64,000 nt of DNA from the NCBI RefSeq assembly GCF_041270065.1, contig NZ_CP065958.1:558001-622000 (forward strand), read 5' to 3'. The DNA is from Streptomyces fradiae (GTDB taxonomy: Bacteria; Actinomycetota; Actinomycetes; Streptomycetales; Streptomycetaceae). The notes below the pieces were generated by a model. The model was not told the DNA's origin. It saw only the letters and a program-made list of their open reading frames with translations, and did no database searches. A program made the translations under genes and the position numbers. This document shows positions 26,066-33,910 of the stretch, piece by piece. The stretch's first letter is position 1. Each line of letters begins with the position of its first letter.

Positions 26066-26540
26066 GCTCGGTACGCAGGTCCCGCGGGTCCATGTCGGGC
26101 GTCGGGCGCGTCACGTACACCTCCCAGCGCAGCTCGCCGGGCCGCAGTCCCTGCTCGCGGATCCAGCCCGCGAGCGACTCCCAGGCCGCGCCGAGCCCGT
26201 CGAAGCCGCCCCGGTGCGTCACCCGGGCGACCCGCCCGCCGGGCAGCCGGCCGGCGACCACCCCGTCCTCGCTGCGTACCTCCCGGCCGACGGCGAAGCC
26301 CACCTCCAGGTCCAGCTTCTCCCCCGACGCTCCCCGGTAGAGCCCGAACGCGGCGCTCTCCGGGGCGATCTCCTGCTCGTGCAGCACCCGTCCGAGCGCA
26401 CCGAACGCCCCGTCGAAGAACCCGCGCAGCTCGGCGGGCGCCACGGCCCCGCGGACGACGGCGGTCGTGACGGGTTCGAGGTCGACGAGGCGCGGCCGGG
26501 TGTCGGGGTCGGGCTCGGGGGTGGTGGCGTCGCTGCTCAT
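26043..26540 (-). CDS. GyrI-like small-molecule-binding domain protein
   Basis: A 165-aa stand-alone effector-binding (GyrI-like/SOUL-AraC_E_bind) domain: LVDLEPVTTAVVRGAVAPAELRGFFDGAF, then GRLPGGRVARVTHRGGFDGLGAAWESLAGWIREQGL and WEVYVTRPTPDMDPRDLRTELNW, the usual second half. Such domains bind hydrophobic ligands or hydrolyse cyclopropanoid toxins in some members; function here is not known. ATG 26540 is preceded by GGAG at 6 nt. Its 3' end overlaps btuD convergently by 23 nt. Confidence 0.85.
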   Translation of the reverse strand: MSSDATTPEPDPDTRPRLVDLEPVTTAVVRGAVAPAELRGFFDGAFGALGRVLHEQEIAPESAAFGLYRGASGEKLDLEVGFAVGREVRSEDGVVAGRLPGGRVARVTHRGGFDGLGAAWESLAGWIREQGLRPGELRWEVYVTRPTPDMDPRDLRTELNWTLAD

Positions 26541-26597
26541 CTCGCTCCGTTCGGCGTACGGGAAAGGCCATGGGGAAGGTACCGACCGGAACACCGG

Positions 26598-26631
26598 GGC
26601 CCCGGCCCGCCGCGCGGGCAGGGCCGGGGCC
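26598..26631 (-). terminator. Hairpin after the M15 carboxypeptidase gene
   Basis: Perfect 11-bp stem GGCCCCGGCCC (26598-26608) and GGGCCGGGGCC (26621-26631), 18 nt past the stop of the minus-strand carboxypeptidase gene and before the GyrI-like gene. No U-tract. Confidence 0.7.
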
Positions 26632-26648
26632 GGCTGTGTGGTGAGGCG

Positions 26649-27401
26649 TCAGATGCCGCAGTTCGGGGCCGACCAGTAGCGGCTGGGGCGGTGGTCGACG
26701 TGGGTGTGGTCGTTGTGGTCGGGGTAGCCCGGACCCAGGATGCCGTTGAAGCCGTGGTTGCGGGCCTGCTGGGCCATGGTGCAGAGGGAGTGCGAGCCCG
26801 CGCCGAGGTCGGCGGCGTCGCCGTAGAGGTGACGGCTGGTGCTGGCGCCGCCGACGGCCGCGTTGCAGGCCGTGCTGCGGAATCCGCTCGTCACGCGGAT
26901 CGGCGCGTCGCCCAGGGCGTGCCGGAGGGCCTCCAGCTTCCACATGGTGCGCAGGGCGTTCGACTTGGCCGTCGCCGCACTCACCGCGCCGCCGGCCCAG
27001 GTGGTGTTGCAGGTGTTGAGCTCGGCGTACGAGAAGTGCGCGGGGGTGCAGTCGTCGTCCTGCAGGGCGTAGATCTTGCTGAACGTCGCGGGCCCGGCGA
27101 CCCCGTCGGCGGCGAGGCCGTACGCGGACTGGAAGCGCTTGACGGCCGCGGCGGTGGCGGGGCCGTAGGAACCGTCGATCGCCAGCACCCCGCCGTAGCC
27201 GGGATACCCGGCGACCCGGATCTGCAGGGCGGTCACATCGGCGCCGCTCGCGCCCTGGGAGAGCGTGCGGGACCAGGTGTAGCAGGCGTCGGCCTGGGCG
27301 GGGCCGGCGGTCGCGAGGACCCCGAGCACGACGGACGACAGGAGCATGACAAAGGAGAGCAACAGGCGTACGGGGCGGGACTGAGCGGTGGATCTGGGCA
27401 T
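26649..27401 (-). CDS. Secreted zinc D-Ala-D-Ala carboxypeptidase (M15A, albus G type)
   Basis: A 250-aa exported enzyme: signal peptide about 1-38 (ending GPAQADA), peptidoglycan-binding helical domain (about 45-112: GASGADVTALQIRVAGY, DGSYGPATAAAVKRFQ), then peptidase M15A domain. Zinc ligands are H191 and D198 (SRHLYGDAADLG) and H234 (HTHVDHR). The architecture equals the Streptomyces albus G DD-carboxypeptidase, which trims the terminal D-Ala of stem peptides. GGAGG lies 4 nt before ATG 27401. It acts in the cell wall. The 183-nt upstream region shows no riboswitch that I could recognise. Confidence 0.93.
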   Translation of the reverse strand: MPRSTAQSRPVRLLLSFVMLLSSVVLGVLATAGPAQADACYTWSRTLSQGASGADVTALQIRVAGYPGYGGVLAIDGSYGPATAAAVKRFQSAYGLAADGVAGPATFSKIYALQDDDCTPAHFSYAELNTCNTTWAGGAVSAATAKSNALRTMWKLEALRHALGDAPIRVTSGFRSTACNAAVGGASTSRHLYGDAADLGAGSHSLCTMAQQARNHGFNGILGPGYPDHNDHTHVDHRPSRYWSAPNCGI

Positions 27402-27584
27402 CGAACCTCCATCACCGAGTGAGCCTGGACGGGCCTGAACCGACCCGCGGAAGCGGGCCGCCCCCGAGGCTGGCGGACGGGGTATACGCGCGTCAACCTC
27501 GCGTCGTCGCCGCCAATGGTCGGACCGGTGAAACCTTGGGGGCCGGGGCGGACTCCGCCTCTCTACGTCGCCGCCCTGCCGGGG

Positions 27585-27950
27585 TCAGCAGACCGTGCCG
27601 GGCGTGCGCGCGACGGCGGCGAGGAGGTCGCGGACGAGGTCGTAGTCGATCGCGTCCGGCTTGCGGAACCGGATGCAGCCCTTGCCCATGTCCTGGCCTG
27701 CGAGCCGCTCGGCGAAGGCCTCGGCCACGTCCGCGCGCATCAGGTAGAAGGAGATGTACTGCTTCTGACTGGCGAAGGCGATCTCCGCCGCCCCGTCCCG
27801 GGTGTACGCGGGCATCCCGTACGCGATCGTCTCGACGAACCCGCCCAGCTCCCCCCGGCACAGCTCCCGCAGCCGGCCGAGAGCGGCCGCCCGGTCGCCG
27901 GTGATCCCGGCGAGGTAGCCGTCGACGTCCTGAGCCGGGGTGCGCACCAT
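27585..27950 (-). CDS. DUF1801/YdhG-like small protein
   Basis: A 121-aa protein of the DUF1801 (frataxin-like fold, YdhG) family: DVDGYLAGI, then AYGMPAYTRDG, YISFYLMRAD, and MGKGCIRFRKPDAID, which are the family's typical blocks. Some members have been called iron chaperones; the function is unproven. The start ATG 27950 has no clear Shine-Dalgarno. It sits downstream of uppP on the same strand with a 56-nt gap containing a hairpin. Confidence 0.85.
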   Translation of the reverse strand: MVRTPAQDVDGYLAGITGDRAAALGRLRELCRGELGGFVETIAYGMPAYTRDGAAEIAFASQKQYISFYLMRADVAEAFAERLAGQDMGKGCIRFRKPDAIDYDLVRDLLAAVARTPGTVC

Positions 27951-27990
27951 GGCAGCCAGTCTAGGAGAACCGAACCCGGACCCGGGCAGG

Positions 27991-28006
27991 GCCGGCAGCC
28001 GCCGGC
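27991..28006 (-). terminator. Small hairpin abutting the uppP stop
   Basis: GCCGGC at 27991-27996 and 28001-28006 with a 4-nt loop, immediately after the uppP stop codon on the minus strand. Weak; may be an attenuator. Confidence 0.35.
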
Positions 28007-28843
28007 TCAGGCAGAGAGGACGCCCGTCGTCAGGAGGCCGAGGAGGAGGACGCCGACGACCAGGCGGTAGATCACGAAGGCGTTGAAGGAGTGCTGGGCG
28101 ACGTACTTCAGCAGCCAGGCGATCGACGCGTACGCCACCACGAAGGAGACGGCCGTGCCGACGATCAGCGGGCCGGTGGCCGCGCCGGTGCCGACGGCGT
28201 CCTTGAGCTCGTAGACGCCGGCGCCGGTGAGGGCGGGGATGCCGAGGAAGAAGGAGAGGCGGGTCGCGGCGACCCGGTCGAGGTCCAGCATCAGGGCGGT
28301 GGACATCGTCGCGCCCGAGCGCGAGAAGCCGGGGAAGAGCAGGGCGAGGATCTGCGAACCGCCCACCAGCATCGCGTCCTTGAGGTCGGTGTCGTCCTCG
28401 CCGCGCTTGTGCCGGCCCATCCGGTCCGCCGCCCACATCACGCCGCTGCCGACGATGAGCGAGGCGGCGACCACCCACAGAGAGGCGAGCGGGCCGTCGA
28501 TCAGCGGCTTGGCCGCCAGGCCCACGACCACGATCGGGATGGTCGCGAAGATGATCCACCAGGCGAACTTGTAGTCGTGGTGGTAGCGCTCCTCCTTGTC
28601 CCTGAGGCCGCGCACCCAGGCGGTGACGATGCGGACGATGTCCTTGAAGAAGTAGACGAGGACGGCGGCGATCGCGCCGACCTGGATCACCGCGGAGAAG
28701 CCCACCACCGCCGGGTCGTCGACCGGGATGCCCATCAGCCCCTCGGTGATCTTCAGATGCCCGGTGGAGGAGATGGGCAGGAATTCGGTGATGCCCTCGA
28801 CGATGCCGAGAATGGTGGCCTGACCGAGGCTGATGGCGCTCAT
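28007..28843 (-). CDS. uppP: Undecaprenyl-diphosphatase UppP (BacA)
   Basis: A 278-aa polytopic membrane enzyme dephosphorylating undecaprenyl pyrophosphate to recycle the lipid carrier of peptidoglycan synthesis. Both active-site motifs are intact: EGITEFLPISSTGH (near residue 15-28) and FPGFSRSGAT (about 160-169). ATG 28843 has AGGAG 5 nt upstream. It is divergent from the blaI-type regulator gene, with 164 nt between starts containing that regulator's dyad. Elevated expression of the family gives bacitracin tolerance. Confidence 0.96.
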   Translation of the reverse strand: MSAISLGQATILGIVEGITEFLPISSTGHLKITEGLMGIPVDDPAVVGFSAVIQVGAIAAVLVYFFKDIVRIVTAWVRGLRDKEERYHHDYKFAWWIIFATIPIVVVGLAAKPLIDGPLASLWVVAASLIVGSGVMWAADRMGRHKRGEDDTDLKDAMLVGGSQILALLFPGFSRSGATMSTALMLDLDRVAATRLSFFLGIPALTGAGVYELKDAVGTGAATGPLIVGTAVSFVVAYASIAWLLKYVAQHSFNAFVIYRLVVGVLLLGLLTTGVLSA

Positions 28844-28955
28844 CGGGCTCCTGTCTGAGAGGGAGGGGCGGGAGGGGTACGGGTGCTGCGCCCGGGGGTG
28901 GCGGCTGTTCCGGGGCAGGGGTGCGTGGCACACTCGGGGAACGGCATTTACGCGT

Positions 28956-28983
28956 GCGTAGAACTTCTACGCGACTGTAGAAG
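28956..28983 (+). promoter_or_regulatory. BlaI-type operator (two overlapping dyads)
   Basis: GCGTAGAA/TTCTACGC around a central C (28956-28972) overlaps CTTCTAC/GTAGAAG with a 6-nt spacer (28964-28970, 28977-28983). It lies 25 nt before the blaI-like start, in the uppP-blaI divergent gap. GTAGAA-type half sites resemble known BlaI/MecI operators (TACA/TGTA). It probably autoregulates the blaI-M56 unit and could affect uppP. Confidence 0.7.
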
Positions 28984-29007
28984 ATCGGCGGGAGAACGAC
29001 AAACCCC

Positions 29008-29427
29008 ATGGACGGCAACACGCGCGACCAGACATCCAGACGGCCCAACGGCGCCCGCGAGAGCCAGATCCTCGCCCTGCTCCAGCAGGCGGGCGACGCG
29101 CTGACGCCCGGCGAGGTGGTCGAGCGGCTCGACGGCGAGCTGACGTACAGCACCGTCGTCACCATCCTGACCCGGATGCACGCCAAGGAGATGCTCCGCC
29201 GCTCCCCGCGCGGCCGGGCCTACGCCTACGCGCCCGTCACGGACGACGCCGGGTTCGCCGCCCGCCGAATGCGCTCGGTCCTCGACGCCCGGCCGGACCG
29301 CGAGGCGGTCCTCGCCCGCTTCGCCGACGAGCTGTCCGACGCGGACGCCGAGCTGCTGCGCCAGATGCTCGGCGACGGCGTGGACGGCGTGGACGGCGCC
29401 GACCCTGCCCCCGACGGCCGTCGCTGA
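29008..29427 (+). CDS. BlaI/MecI/CopY family transcriptional regulator
   Basis: A 139-aa winged-helix repressor: RESQILALLQQAGDALTPGEVVERLDGELTYSTVVTILTRMHAKEMLRRSPRGRAYAY is the canonical DNA-binding half, followed by a C-terminal dimerisation helix (AVLARFADELSDADAELLRQML), the region normally cleaved upon signalling. It precedes an M56 peptidase gene by 14 nt, the standard two-gene BlaI/BlaR-like arrangement of Actinobacteria. The tail is Asp/Gly-rich (DGVDGVDGAD). ATG 29008 has GGGAG upstream. The operator at 28956-28983 is its likely site. Confidence 0.93.
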   Translation: MDGNTRDQTSRRPNGARESQILALLQQAGDALTPGEVVERLDGELTYSTVVTILTRMHAKEMLRRSPRGRAYAYAPVTDDAGFAARRMRSVLDARPDREAVLARFADELSDADAELLRQMLGDGVDGVDGADPAPDGRR

Positions 29428-29441
29428 AGGGGCCCGCCGTC

Positions 29442-30375
29442 ATGCGTCTCGCCGTCTACCTGCCGCTGCTCCTGCCCCTGCTCGCCCCGCTGGCCGCCCG
29501 GCTCGTCGCCGAGCGCTGCGAACCGCGGCTCGGCACCTGGCTGCTCACCGGCTCCGCGCTCGTCCTCGGCGCGGCGAGCACGCTCAGCCTGGGGCTGCTC
29601 GCCGTCGCCGGCCTGGTCCGGCTCCCGCTGCTCGCGGCCCTCGGCCACTGGGCCCCGCCGGGCGCGCACGACGACCCCACCGCGCTGTCCGTCTCGCTGG
29701 CGGCGGGCCTGCTGCTCGGCGGCGCCACGCTGGCGGCCGTACGGTTCCTCCTGCGGCGCGCCCGGTCGCTCGCCGCCGCCGCGCTGGACGCGGCCTGCAT
29801 GCCGGCCCGGCAGGACGGGCTCGTCGTCGTCGAGGACGAGGCTCCCGACGCCTTCGCCCTGCCCGGGCTGCCCGGCCGGGTCGTGGTGTCCACCGGCATG
29901 CTGCACACCCTCGACGTGGACGAGCACCGCATCCTGCTGGCCCATGAGCGCGCCCACCTGACGGCCCACCACTACGCCTTCGTGGCCGCCGCCCAGCTCG
30001 GCGCGGCAGCCAACCCGCTGCTCAGGCCGCTCGCCCGCGCCGTCACGTACACCGTCGAACGCTGGGCCGACGAGCACGCCGCGCTCGCCACCGGCGCTCG
30101 ACCGGCGCAAGGTCGCCCGCGCGGTCGGCAAGGCCGCGCTCGCCGCCAAGCACCACCCCGGCCGCCGCGGCCCGGCCGGCGCGCTCGCCTTCCTGGGCCT
30201 GCGCCACACCCCAGGCCCGGTCCCCCGCCGCGTCGCCGCGCTCCTGGCGCCGCCGCCGCGGCTGCGCCCGGCACTGACCGCGGCCGCCCTCGCCGTACCG
30301 GCCGCCGCCCTCCTCGCGGCGACCGAGGCCACCCTCGATCTGCACCGCCTCCTGGAGAGCCTCGGCATCCACTAG
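29442..30375 (+). pseudogene. M56 family membrane metallopeptidase, frameshifted
   Basis: From ATG 29442 the frame encodes a normal M56 N-terminus with TM helices, zinc motif HERAH (about residues 168-172) and ERWADEHAALATG. After codon 221 (near 30103) the good sequence continues in the +1 frame: DRRKVARAVGKAALAAKHHP through LDLHRLLESLGIH to a TAG at 30373-30375. Comparison of the junction (GGCG CTCG ACCGGCG) with the expected GGCGACCGGCG suggests a 4-nt insertion. The combined length (about 311 aa) is normal. The catalytic part is intact, but without correction the original frame runs on for about 300 unrelated residues. Either a real mutation or a sequencing error. Confidence 0.8.
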
Positions 30376-30395
30376 CCCCGGCCCCGGCTGCCCTC

Positions 30396-30830
30396 TCAGG
30401 CCGGGCCGGCGCCGAGCTGGCGCAGCATCGTGAGGACGTCCACGACTCCCCGCAGCTCGGCGATCCGGCCCTCCTCGAAGCGGAGGATGAACATCTCGCC
30501 GTAGCGGACGCTCTTCCCGGTGGGCGCGAGGCCCTGGTACGTGCCCAGGTGCGTGCCGGTCACCGTGTTGCGGGCGGCCACCTTGTCTCCCTCCGTCACC
30601 GTCTCCTCCAGGGCGACGTGGATGTCGGGAAACGTGGTGATCAGCGCCGCCCACACCCGCTTCAGGGCCTCGGGCCCCGACGCCCCCATCGGCACCGGGG
30701 CGACGAAGTCGACGTCGGGCGCGACGAATTCGTCGATCGCCTTGCCGATGACGTCGAGGTCGCCGCTGTTCACGGCGGCGTGGAAGCGGGCGAGCGTCTC
30801 GGTGTGGCGGGTGTTCTCGGCTGCCGGCAT
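30396..30830 (-). CDS. SnoaL-like/ester cyclase family protein
   Basis: A 144-aa NTF2-fold protein: RFHAAVNSGDLDVIGKAIDEFVAPDVDF, LKRVWAALITTFPDIHVALEETVTEGDKVAARNTVTGTHLG, YGEMFILRFEEGRIAELRGVVD. These blocks match the SnoaL-like polyketide cyclase/ester cyclase family, most members of which are orphan. GAGGAGA lies 7 nt before ATG 30830. No polyketide genes are adjacent. It converges with the M56 gene, the stops being 20 nt apart. Confidence 0.88.
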   Translation of the reverse strand: MPAAENTRHTETLARFHAAVNSGDLDVIGKAIDEFVAPDVDFVAPVPMGASGPEALKRVWAALITTFPDIHVALEETVTEGDKVAARNTVTGTHLGTYQGLAPTGKSVRYGEMFILRFEEGRIAELRGVVDVLTMLRQLGAGPA

Positions 30831-30918
30831 GCGAGGTCTCCTCTGTGCGTGCACGTCGTCCTGCTGGACGGTGTTGCGGTTCCAGCGATACGACGACACA
30901 GCCGCCGGCACTGTGACA

Positions 30919-31833
30919 TCACGGGGTGCGGAGCCGGGCTTCGAGCCGTCCGTCGACGAGCCGCGTGTCGAAGACGGGCTGCGGCGCCGTGGCCGGACCG
31001 GTCACGTTCCAGCCGTCGGCGAGCCGGAAGGTGCTGCCGTGCCAGGGGCACACCAGGCAACCGTCCACGACCTCGCCCTCCGCCAGCGGCCCGTCCTGAT
31101 GACAGCACCGCCCCGCGAGCACCGCGAACCCCGCCCCGTCACCGGCCGCCGTCGGTACGACGACCACCGGCACCTCGCCCACGCGTCCGCTCAGCGGCCT
31201 GTCCTCCGGGAGGTCGGGCAGCTCCTCGACCGGGTGCCAGCCGGGCGGTACGAGGGCGGTGACGGGTTCGGCGTGGTCGGCGCCGGCGGCCATGCGGTAG
31301 GCCAGATGCCCGCCGATCGCACCGCCCGTCCCGATCGCGGCCAGGCCGCAGAAGCCCCAGAGCCGGCCCCGCCCGTACCGGCCGAGGCAGCGCTGGCGCA
31401 GGGAGACCGCGTAACAGAGCACTCCGGTGATGTTGGCGGCGGCGTGCGCGAGTCCGACGCGCTGCTGCGGGCGCCGCAGTTCCGCCCAGTCGACCCAGCC
31501 CGCCACGGCCGCCGGTCCCGCGGTCGCGAGCCCGGCGCCGACGAGGAGCCGGGCCGCCCGCCGCCCGTGCGGCGACAGGTCGAGCAGCGCGGCGGACAGC
31601 CACGCGCCGATCGGCAGCTGGACGAGCAGCGGGTGCGCCGGGTGCCCGAGCGGGCGTCCGTGGAGTACGTCGCGGGCCGCGCCGAGCGGCAGCCGGCGCA
31701 CCGTGCCCCGTATCGCGTCGATCACGCCGTCGGCCCGTGGGGAGGCCGCCAGCCGGTCCATCGCCCTCAGCGCGGGGCCGGGCCCGGGGACCGGGGGCGG
31801 ACCGGACCACGGGAGACCCTGGAAGATCGTCAT
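30919..31833 (-). CDS. Rieske [2Fe-2S] protein with DUF2231 membrane domain
   Basis: A 304-aa fusion. Residues about 55-190 form a DUF2231 membrane domain of four helices (GHPAHPLLVQLPIGAWLSAALLDL is its hallmark). Residues about 215-300 form a Rieske domain with ligands in RCCHQDGPL (C-x-H) and CPWHGSTF (C-x2-H). It is probably a membrane-tethered electron-transfer protein; partner unknown. The start ATG 31833 lies within a palindromic leader (31838-31852). The stop is 88 nt from the SnoaL-like gene upstream end. Confidence 0.88.
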   Translation of the reverse strand: MTIFQGLPWSGPPPVPGPGPALRAMDRLAASPRADGVIDAIRGTVRRLPLGAARDVLHGRPLGHPAHPLLVQLPIGAWLSAALLDLSPHGRRAARLLVGAGLATAGPAAVAGWVDWAELRRPQQRVGLAHAAANITGVLCYAVSLRQRCLGRYGRGRLWGFCGLAAIGTGGAIGGHLAYRMAAGADHAEPVTALVPPGWHPVEELPDLPEDRPLSGRVGEVPVVVVPTAAGDGAGFAVLAGRCCHQDGPLAEGEVVDGCLVCPWHGSTFRLADGWNVTGPATAPQPVFDTRLVDGRLEARLRTP

Positions 31834-31837
31834 GCCC

Positions 31838-31852
31838 GGCGGGTAACCCGCC
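31838..31852. promoter_or_regulatory. Palindrome overlapping the leader of the Rieske-DUF2231 gene
   Basis: GGCGGGT/ACCCGCC around a central A, ending 5 nt before the minus-strand start codon. It would cover the ribosome-binding region, either as an operator or as an RNA hairpin. Confidence 0.4.
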
Positions 31853-31925
31853 CGCGCCCGCCGAAACGCGCGGCCGGGGCGTTCGAAGGTGACCGAACAC
31901 CCCCGAATGGGGTACGAAGGGCGGC

Positions 31926-32543
31926 GTGAGTGATCTGCCCCTCGACGTGACCACGGACGTGACCAGCTCCGTGACCAGCAACGCGACCACCCGCGTGTTC
32001 ATCGCCCTCGCCCCGCCCGACGACGCGAAGGACGAGCTGGCGCGGGAGCTGCGCCCCGCCCTGGACACGTACCCGTCCCTGCGCTGGAACAGGATCGAGG
32101 ACTGGCACATCACCCTGGCCTTCCTCGGCGAGCTGCCGGTCGGCGCCGTGCCGCCGCTGCGGGCGCCGCTGGCCGGGCTCGCCGCGGTCCGCCCTCCGCT
32201 CGAACTGGGGCTGAGCGGCGGCGGGCACTTCGACGAGCGGGTGCTGTGGAGCGGTGTCGACGGCGACGTCGAGGGGCTGCGGCTGCTGGCCGCCGAGGTG
32301 CGGGCGGTGGTCAAGGAGTGCGGGATCCCGTTCGAGGACCGGCCGCTCAACCCGCATCTGACCCTGGCGCGCGCCCGGCGCGGCGACACCGGGCCGGTGA
32401 CCGGGACGGCGGCCGCGCTGGCCGGGTTCACCGGCCGCCGCTGGCCGACCGCGCGGCTGCATCTGGTCGGCAGCAACTTCGGCCGCGGGCCGGGGCCGAT
32501 CCGCTACCGCGACATCGAGTCCTGGGCGTTCGAGGGCCGCTGA
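31926..32543 (+). CDS. thpR: RNA 2',3'-cyclic phosphodiesterase ThpR
   Basis: A 205-aa member of the 2H phosphoesterase family: the two catalytic HxTx motifs are HITLAFLGEL (about 59-68) and HLTLARAR (about 144-151). The family hydrolyses 2',3'-cyclic phosphates on RNA ends and was earlier described as 2'-5' RNA ligase. GTG 31926 with GAAGGG upstream. The first 22 residues are a Thr/Val/Asp repeat (DVTTDVTSSVTSNATT) not found in the core fold, so a start near residue 23 is possible. It faces away from the Rieske gene. Confidence 0.92.
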   Translation: MSDLPLDVTTDVTSSVTSNATTRVFIALAPPDDAKDELARELRPALDTYPSLRWNRIEDWHITLAFLGELPVGAVPPLRAPLAGLAAVRPPLELGLSGGGHFDERVLWSGVDGDVEGLRLLAAEVRAVVKECGIPFEDRPLNPHLTLARARRGDTGPVTGTAAALAGFTGRRWPTARLHLVGSNFGRGPGPIRYRDIESWAFEGR

Positions 32544-32547
32544 CCGG

Positions 32548-32567
32548 GGCCGGAGCGGGGCCCGGCC
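32548..32567 (+). terminator. Weak hairpin after thpR
   Basis: GGCCGG (32548-32553) and CCGGCC (32562-32567) with an 8-nt loop, 5 nt after the stop. The remaining 217 nt to the next gene hold no recognised feature. Confidence 0.4.
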
Positions 32568-32784
32568 GTGGTGTGCGCGGGGTGAGCGACGAGTCGCGGA
32601 ACAGCACGCTTCGAGCCAGGATGGTCTTCCGTGGGCCCTTGTCGCGCCCACGTGCTGGGTGGCCCGCCGGACCGGCCGGGCGCCCGACCGGGGCGACGGA
32701 GGTGGCCGCGTTCCGTGCGCGGAACCGGCCGCGTGACCAGGACCCGCCCGCCCCGCCGCCGCACAGCGTCAGGAAGGCCATGCC

Positions 32785-33879
32785 ATGGACCCCGTGCTCA
32801 CCCCGGACGTGCTCGCGAAGCTGCGGCAGCCGCGCCCGTACCCCGCCGTCTCGCTCCTGATGCCGACGCATCGCCGGGAGCCGGACAACGCCCAGGACCC
32901 GGTGCGGCTGCGCAATCTCCTGGCCGAGGCGGAGCAGGCGGTGCAGGACGACCCCAGGATCTCGCGCGAGCGGCGGATGGAGCTGGTCGACCGGCTGCGC
33001 CGGGCGGTGTCCGAGGTCGACCTGCGCCATGCGGAGGACGGTCTGGTGATCTTCGTGGCCGAGGGCGAGCACCATGTGTGGTCGGTGGCGCGCACCGTGC
33101 CCGAGCGGGTGGTCCTGGCCGACACCTTCCTCACCCGCAACCTGGTGGCCGCGCACGCCGCCGAGCAGCCCTACTGGGCGCTCGCCGTCGCCGCCGACCG
33201 GGTGTCGCTGTGGAACGGCAACCCCGAGCACACCGAGGAGCACACGGCCGACGGCTTCCCGCTGACGCTCAGCATGGAGAACCCGGACGTGGAGCGCGAG
33301 GAGCAGATCGGGGACGTCCCCAGCACCTTCCGGGACGAGACGACCCTGCGGTTCCTGCGGGAGGCGTACGAGCAGCTGCGGACGGTCCTCGCGTCCGAAC
33401 CGCGTCCGCTGTACGTGATCGGCTCGTCGGCCGCGCTCGCCGCGCTGTCCGAGCTCGGACCGCTGTCGCGCGACACCTTCACGATCGAGCGCGGCGGGCT
33501 CGCGGCGGGCCCGGCCGCCGCCGTCCACGAGGCCGTCGAACCTCTGCGCACCGCCCGCGAGGCGGCCGCGACGGCGACGATCGTCGCCGAGCTGGACACC
33601 GCGCGCGGCCGGCGCGAGTTCGCCGGCGGCATCGACGAGGTGTGGCAGGCCGTGAAGGACGGCCGCATCCGGCTGCTGGCCGTCGAGGAGCACTACCAGA
33701 CAGTGGTACGGGACGAGGGCGGGCACCTCGAACCGGCCGAGGCCGCGACGGCGGACACCCGCGACGACATGGTCGACGAGATCGTCGAGCAGGCCCTCGA
33801 AACGGGCGCCGAGGTGCGCTTCGTACCGGACGAACTGCTGGCGGGCGCCGGCCACATCGCCGGCGCCCTGCGCTACTGA
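32785..33879 (+). CDS. baeRF3-domain protein (bacterial eRF1-like family)
   Basis: A 364-aa protein beginning VLTPDVLAKLRQPRPYPAVSLLMPTHRREPDNAQDPVRLRNLLAEAE, the hallmark N-terminus of the bacterial archaeo-eukaryotic release factor family 3. It is followed by an eRF1 domain 2-like RNase H-type region (LADTFLTRNLVAAHAAEQPYWALAVAADRVSLWNG) and a C-terminal L7Ae-like region (GRIRLLAVEEHY, VDEIVEQALETGAEVRFVPDELL). Predicted roles are ribosome-associated; none is proven. GGAAGG precedes ATG 32785 by about 7 nt. It converges with the Ro60 gene, the stops being 31 nt apart. Confidence 0.85.
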   Translation: MDPVLTPDVLAKLRQPRPYPAVSLLMPTHRREPDNAQDPVRLRNLLAEAEQAVQDDPRISRERRMELVDRLRRAVSEVDLRHAEDGLVIFVAEGEHHVWSVARTVPERVVLADTFLTRNLVAAHAAEQPYWALAVAADRVSLWNGNPEHTEEHTADGFPLTLSMENPDVEREEQIGDVPSTFRDETTLRFLREAYEQLRTVLASEPRPLYVIGSSAALAALSELGPLSRDTFTIERGGLAAGPAAAVHEAVEPLRTAREAAATATIVAELDTARGRREFAGGIDEVWQAVKDGRIRLLAVEEHYQTVVRDEGGHLEPAEAATADTRDDMVDEIVEQALETGAEVRFVPDELLAGAGHIAGALRY

Positions 33880-33910
33880 GACCGTTCCTGCGCGGCGCGC
33901 GCTCGGTCCG

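Noticed and set aside
27402..27584. Possible ydaO (c-di-AMP) riboswitch upstream of the M15 carboxypeptidase
   Set aside because: Streptomyces wall hydrolases often have one, but I could not find the conserved core elements in this 183-nt leader.
29442..31262. A 606-aa reading frame continuing from the M56 gene
   Set aside because: After about 30103 the translation becomes Arg/Pro-rich shadow sequence antisense to two real genes. The true C-terminus is in the +1 frame and ends at 30375.
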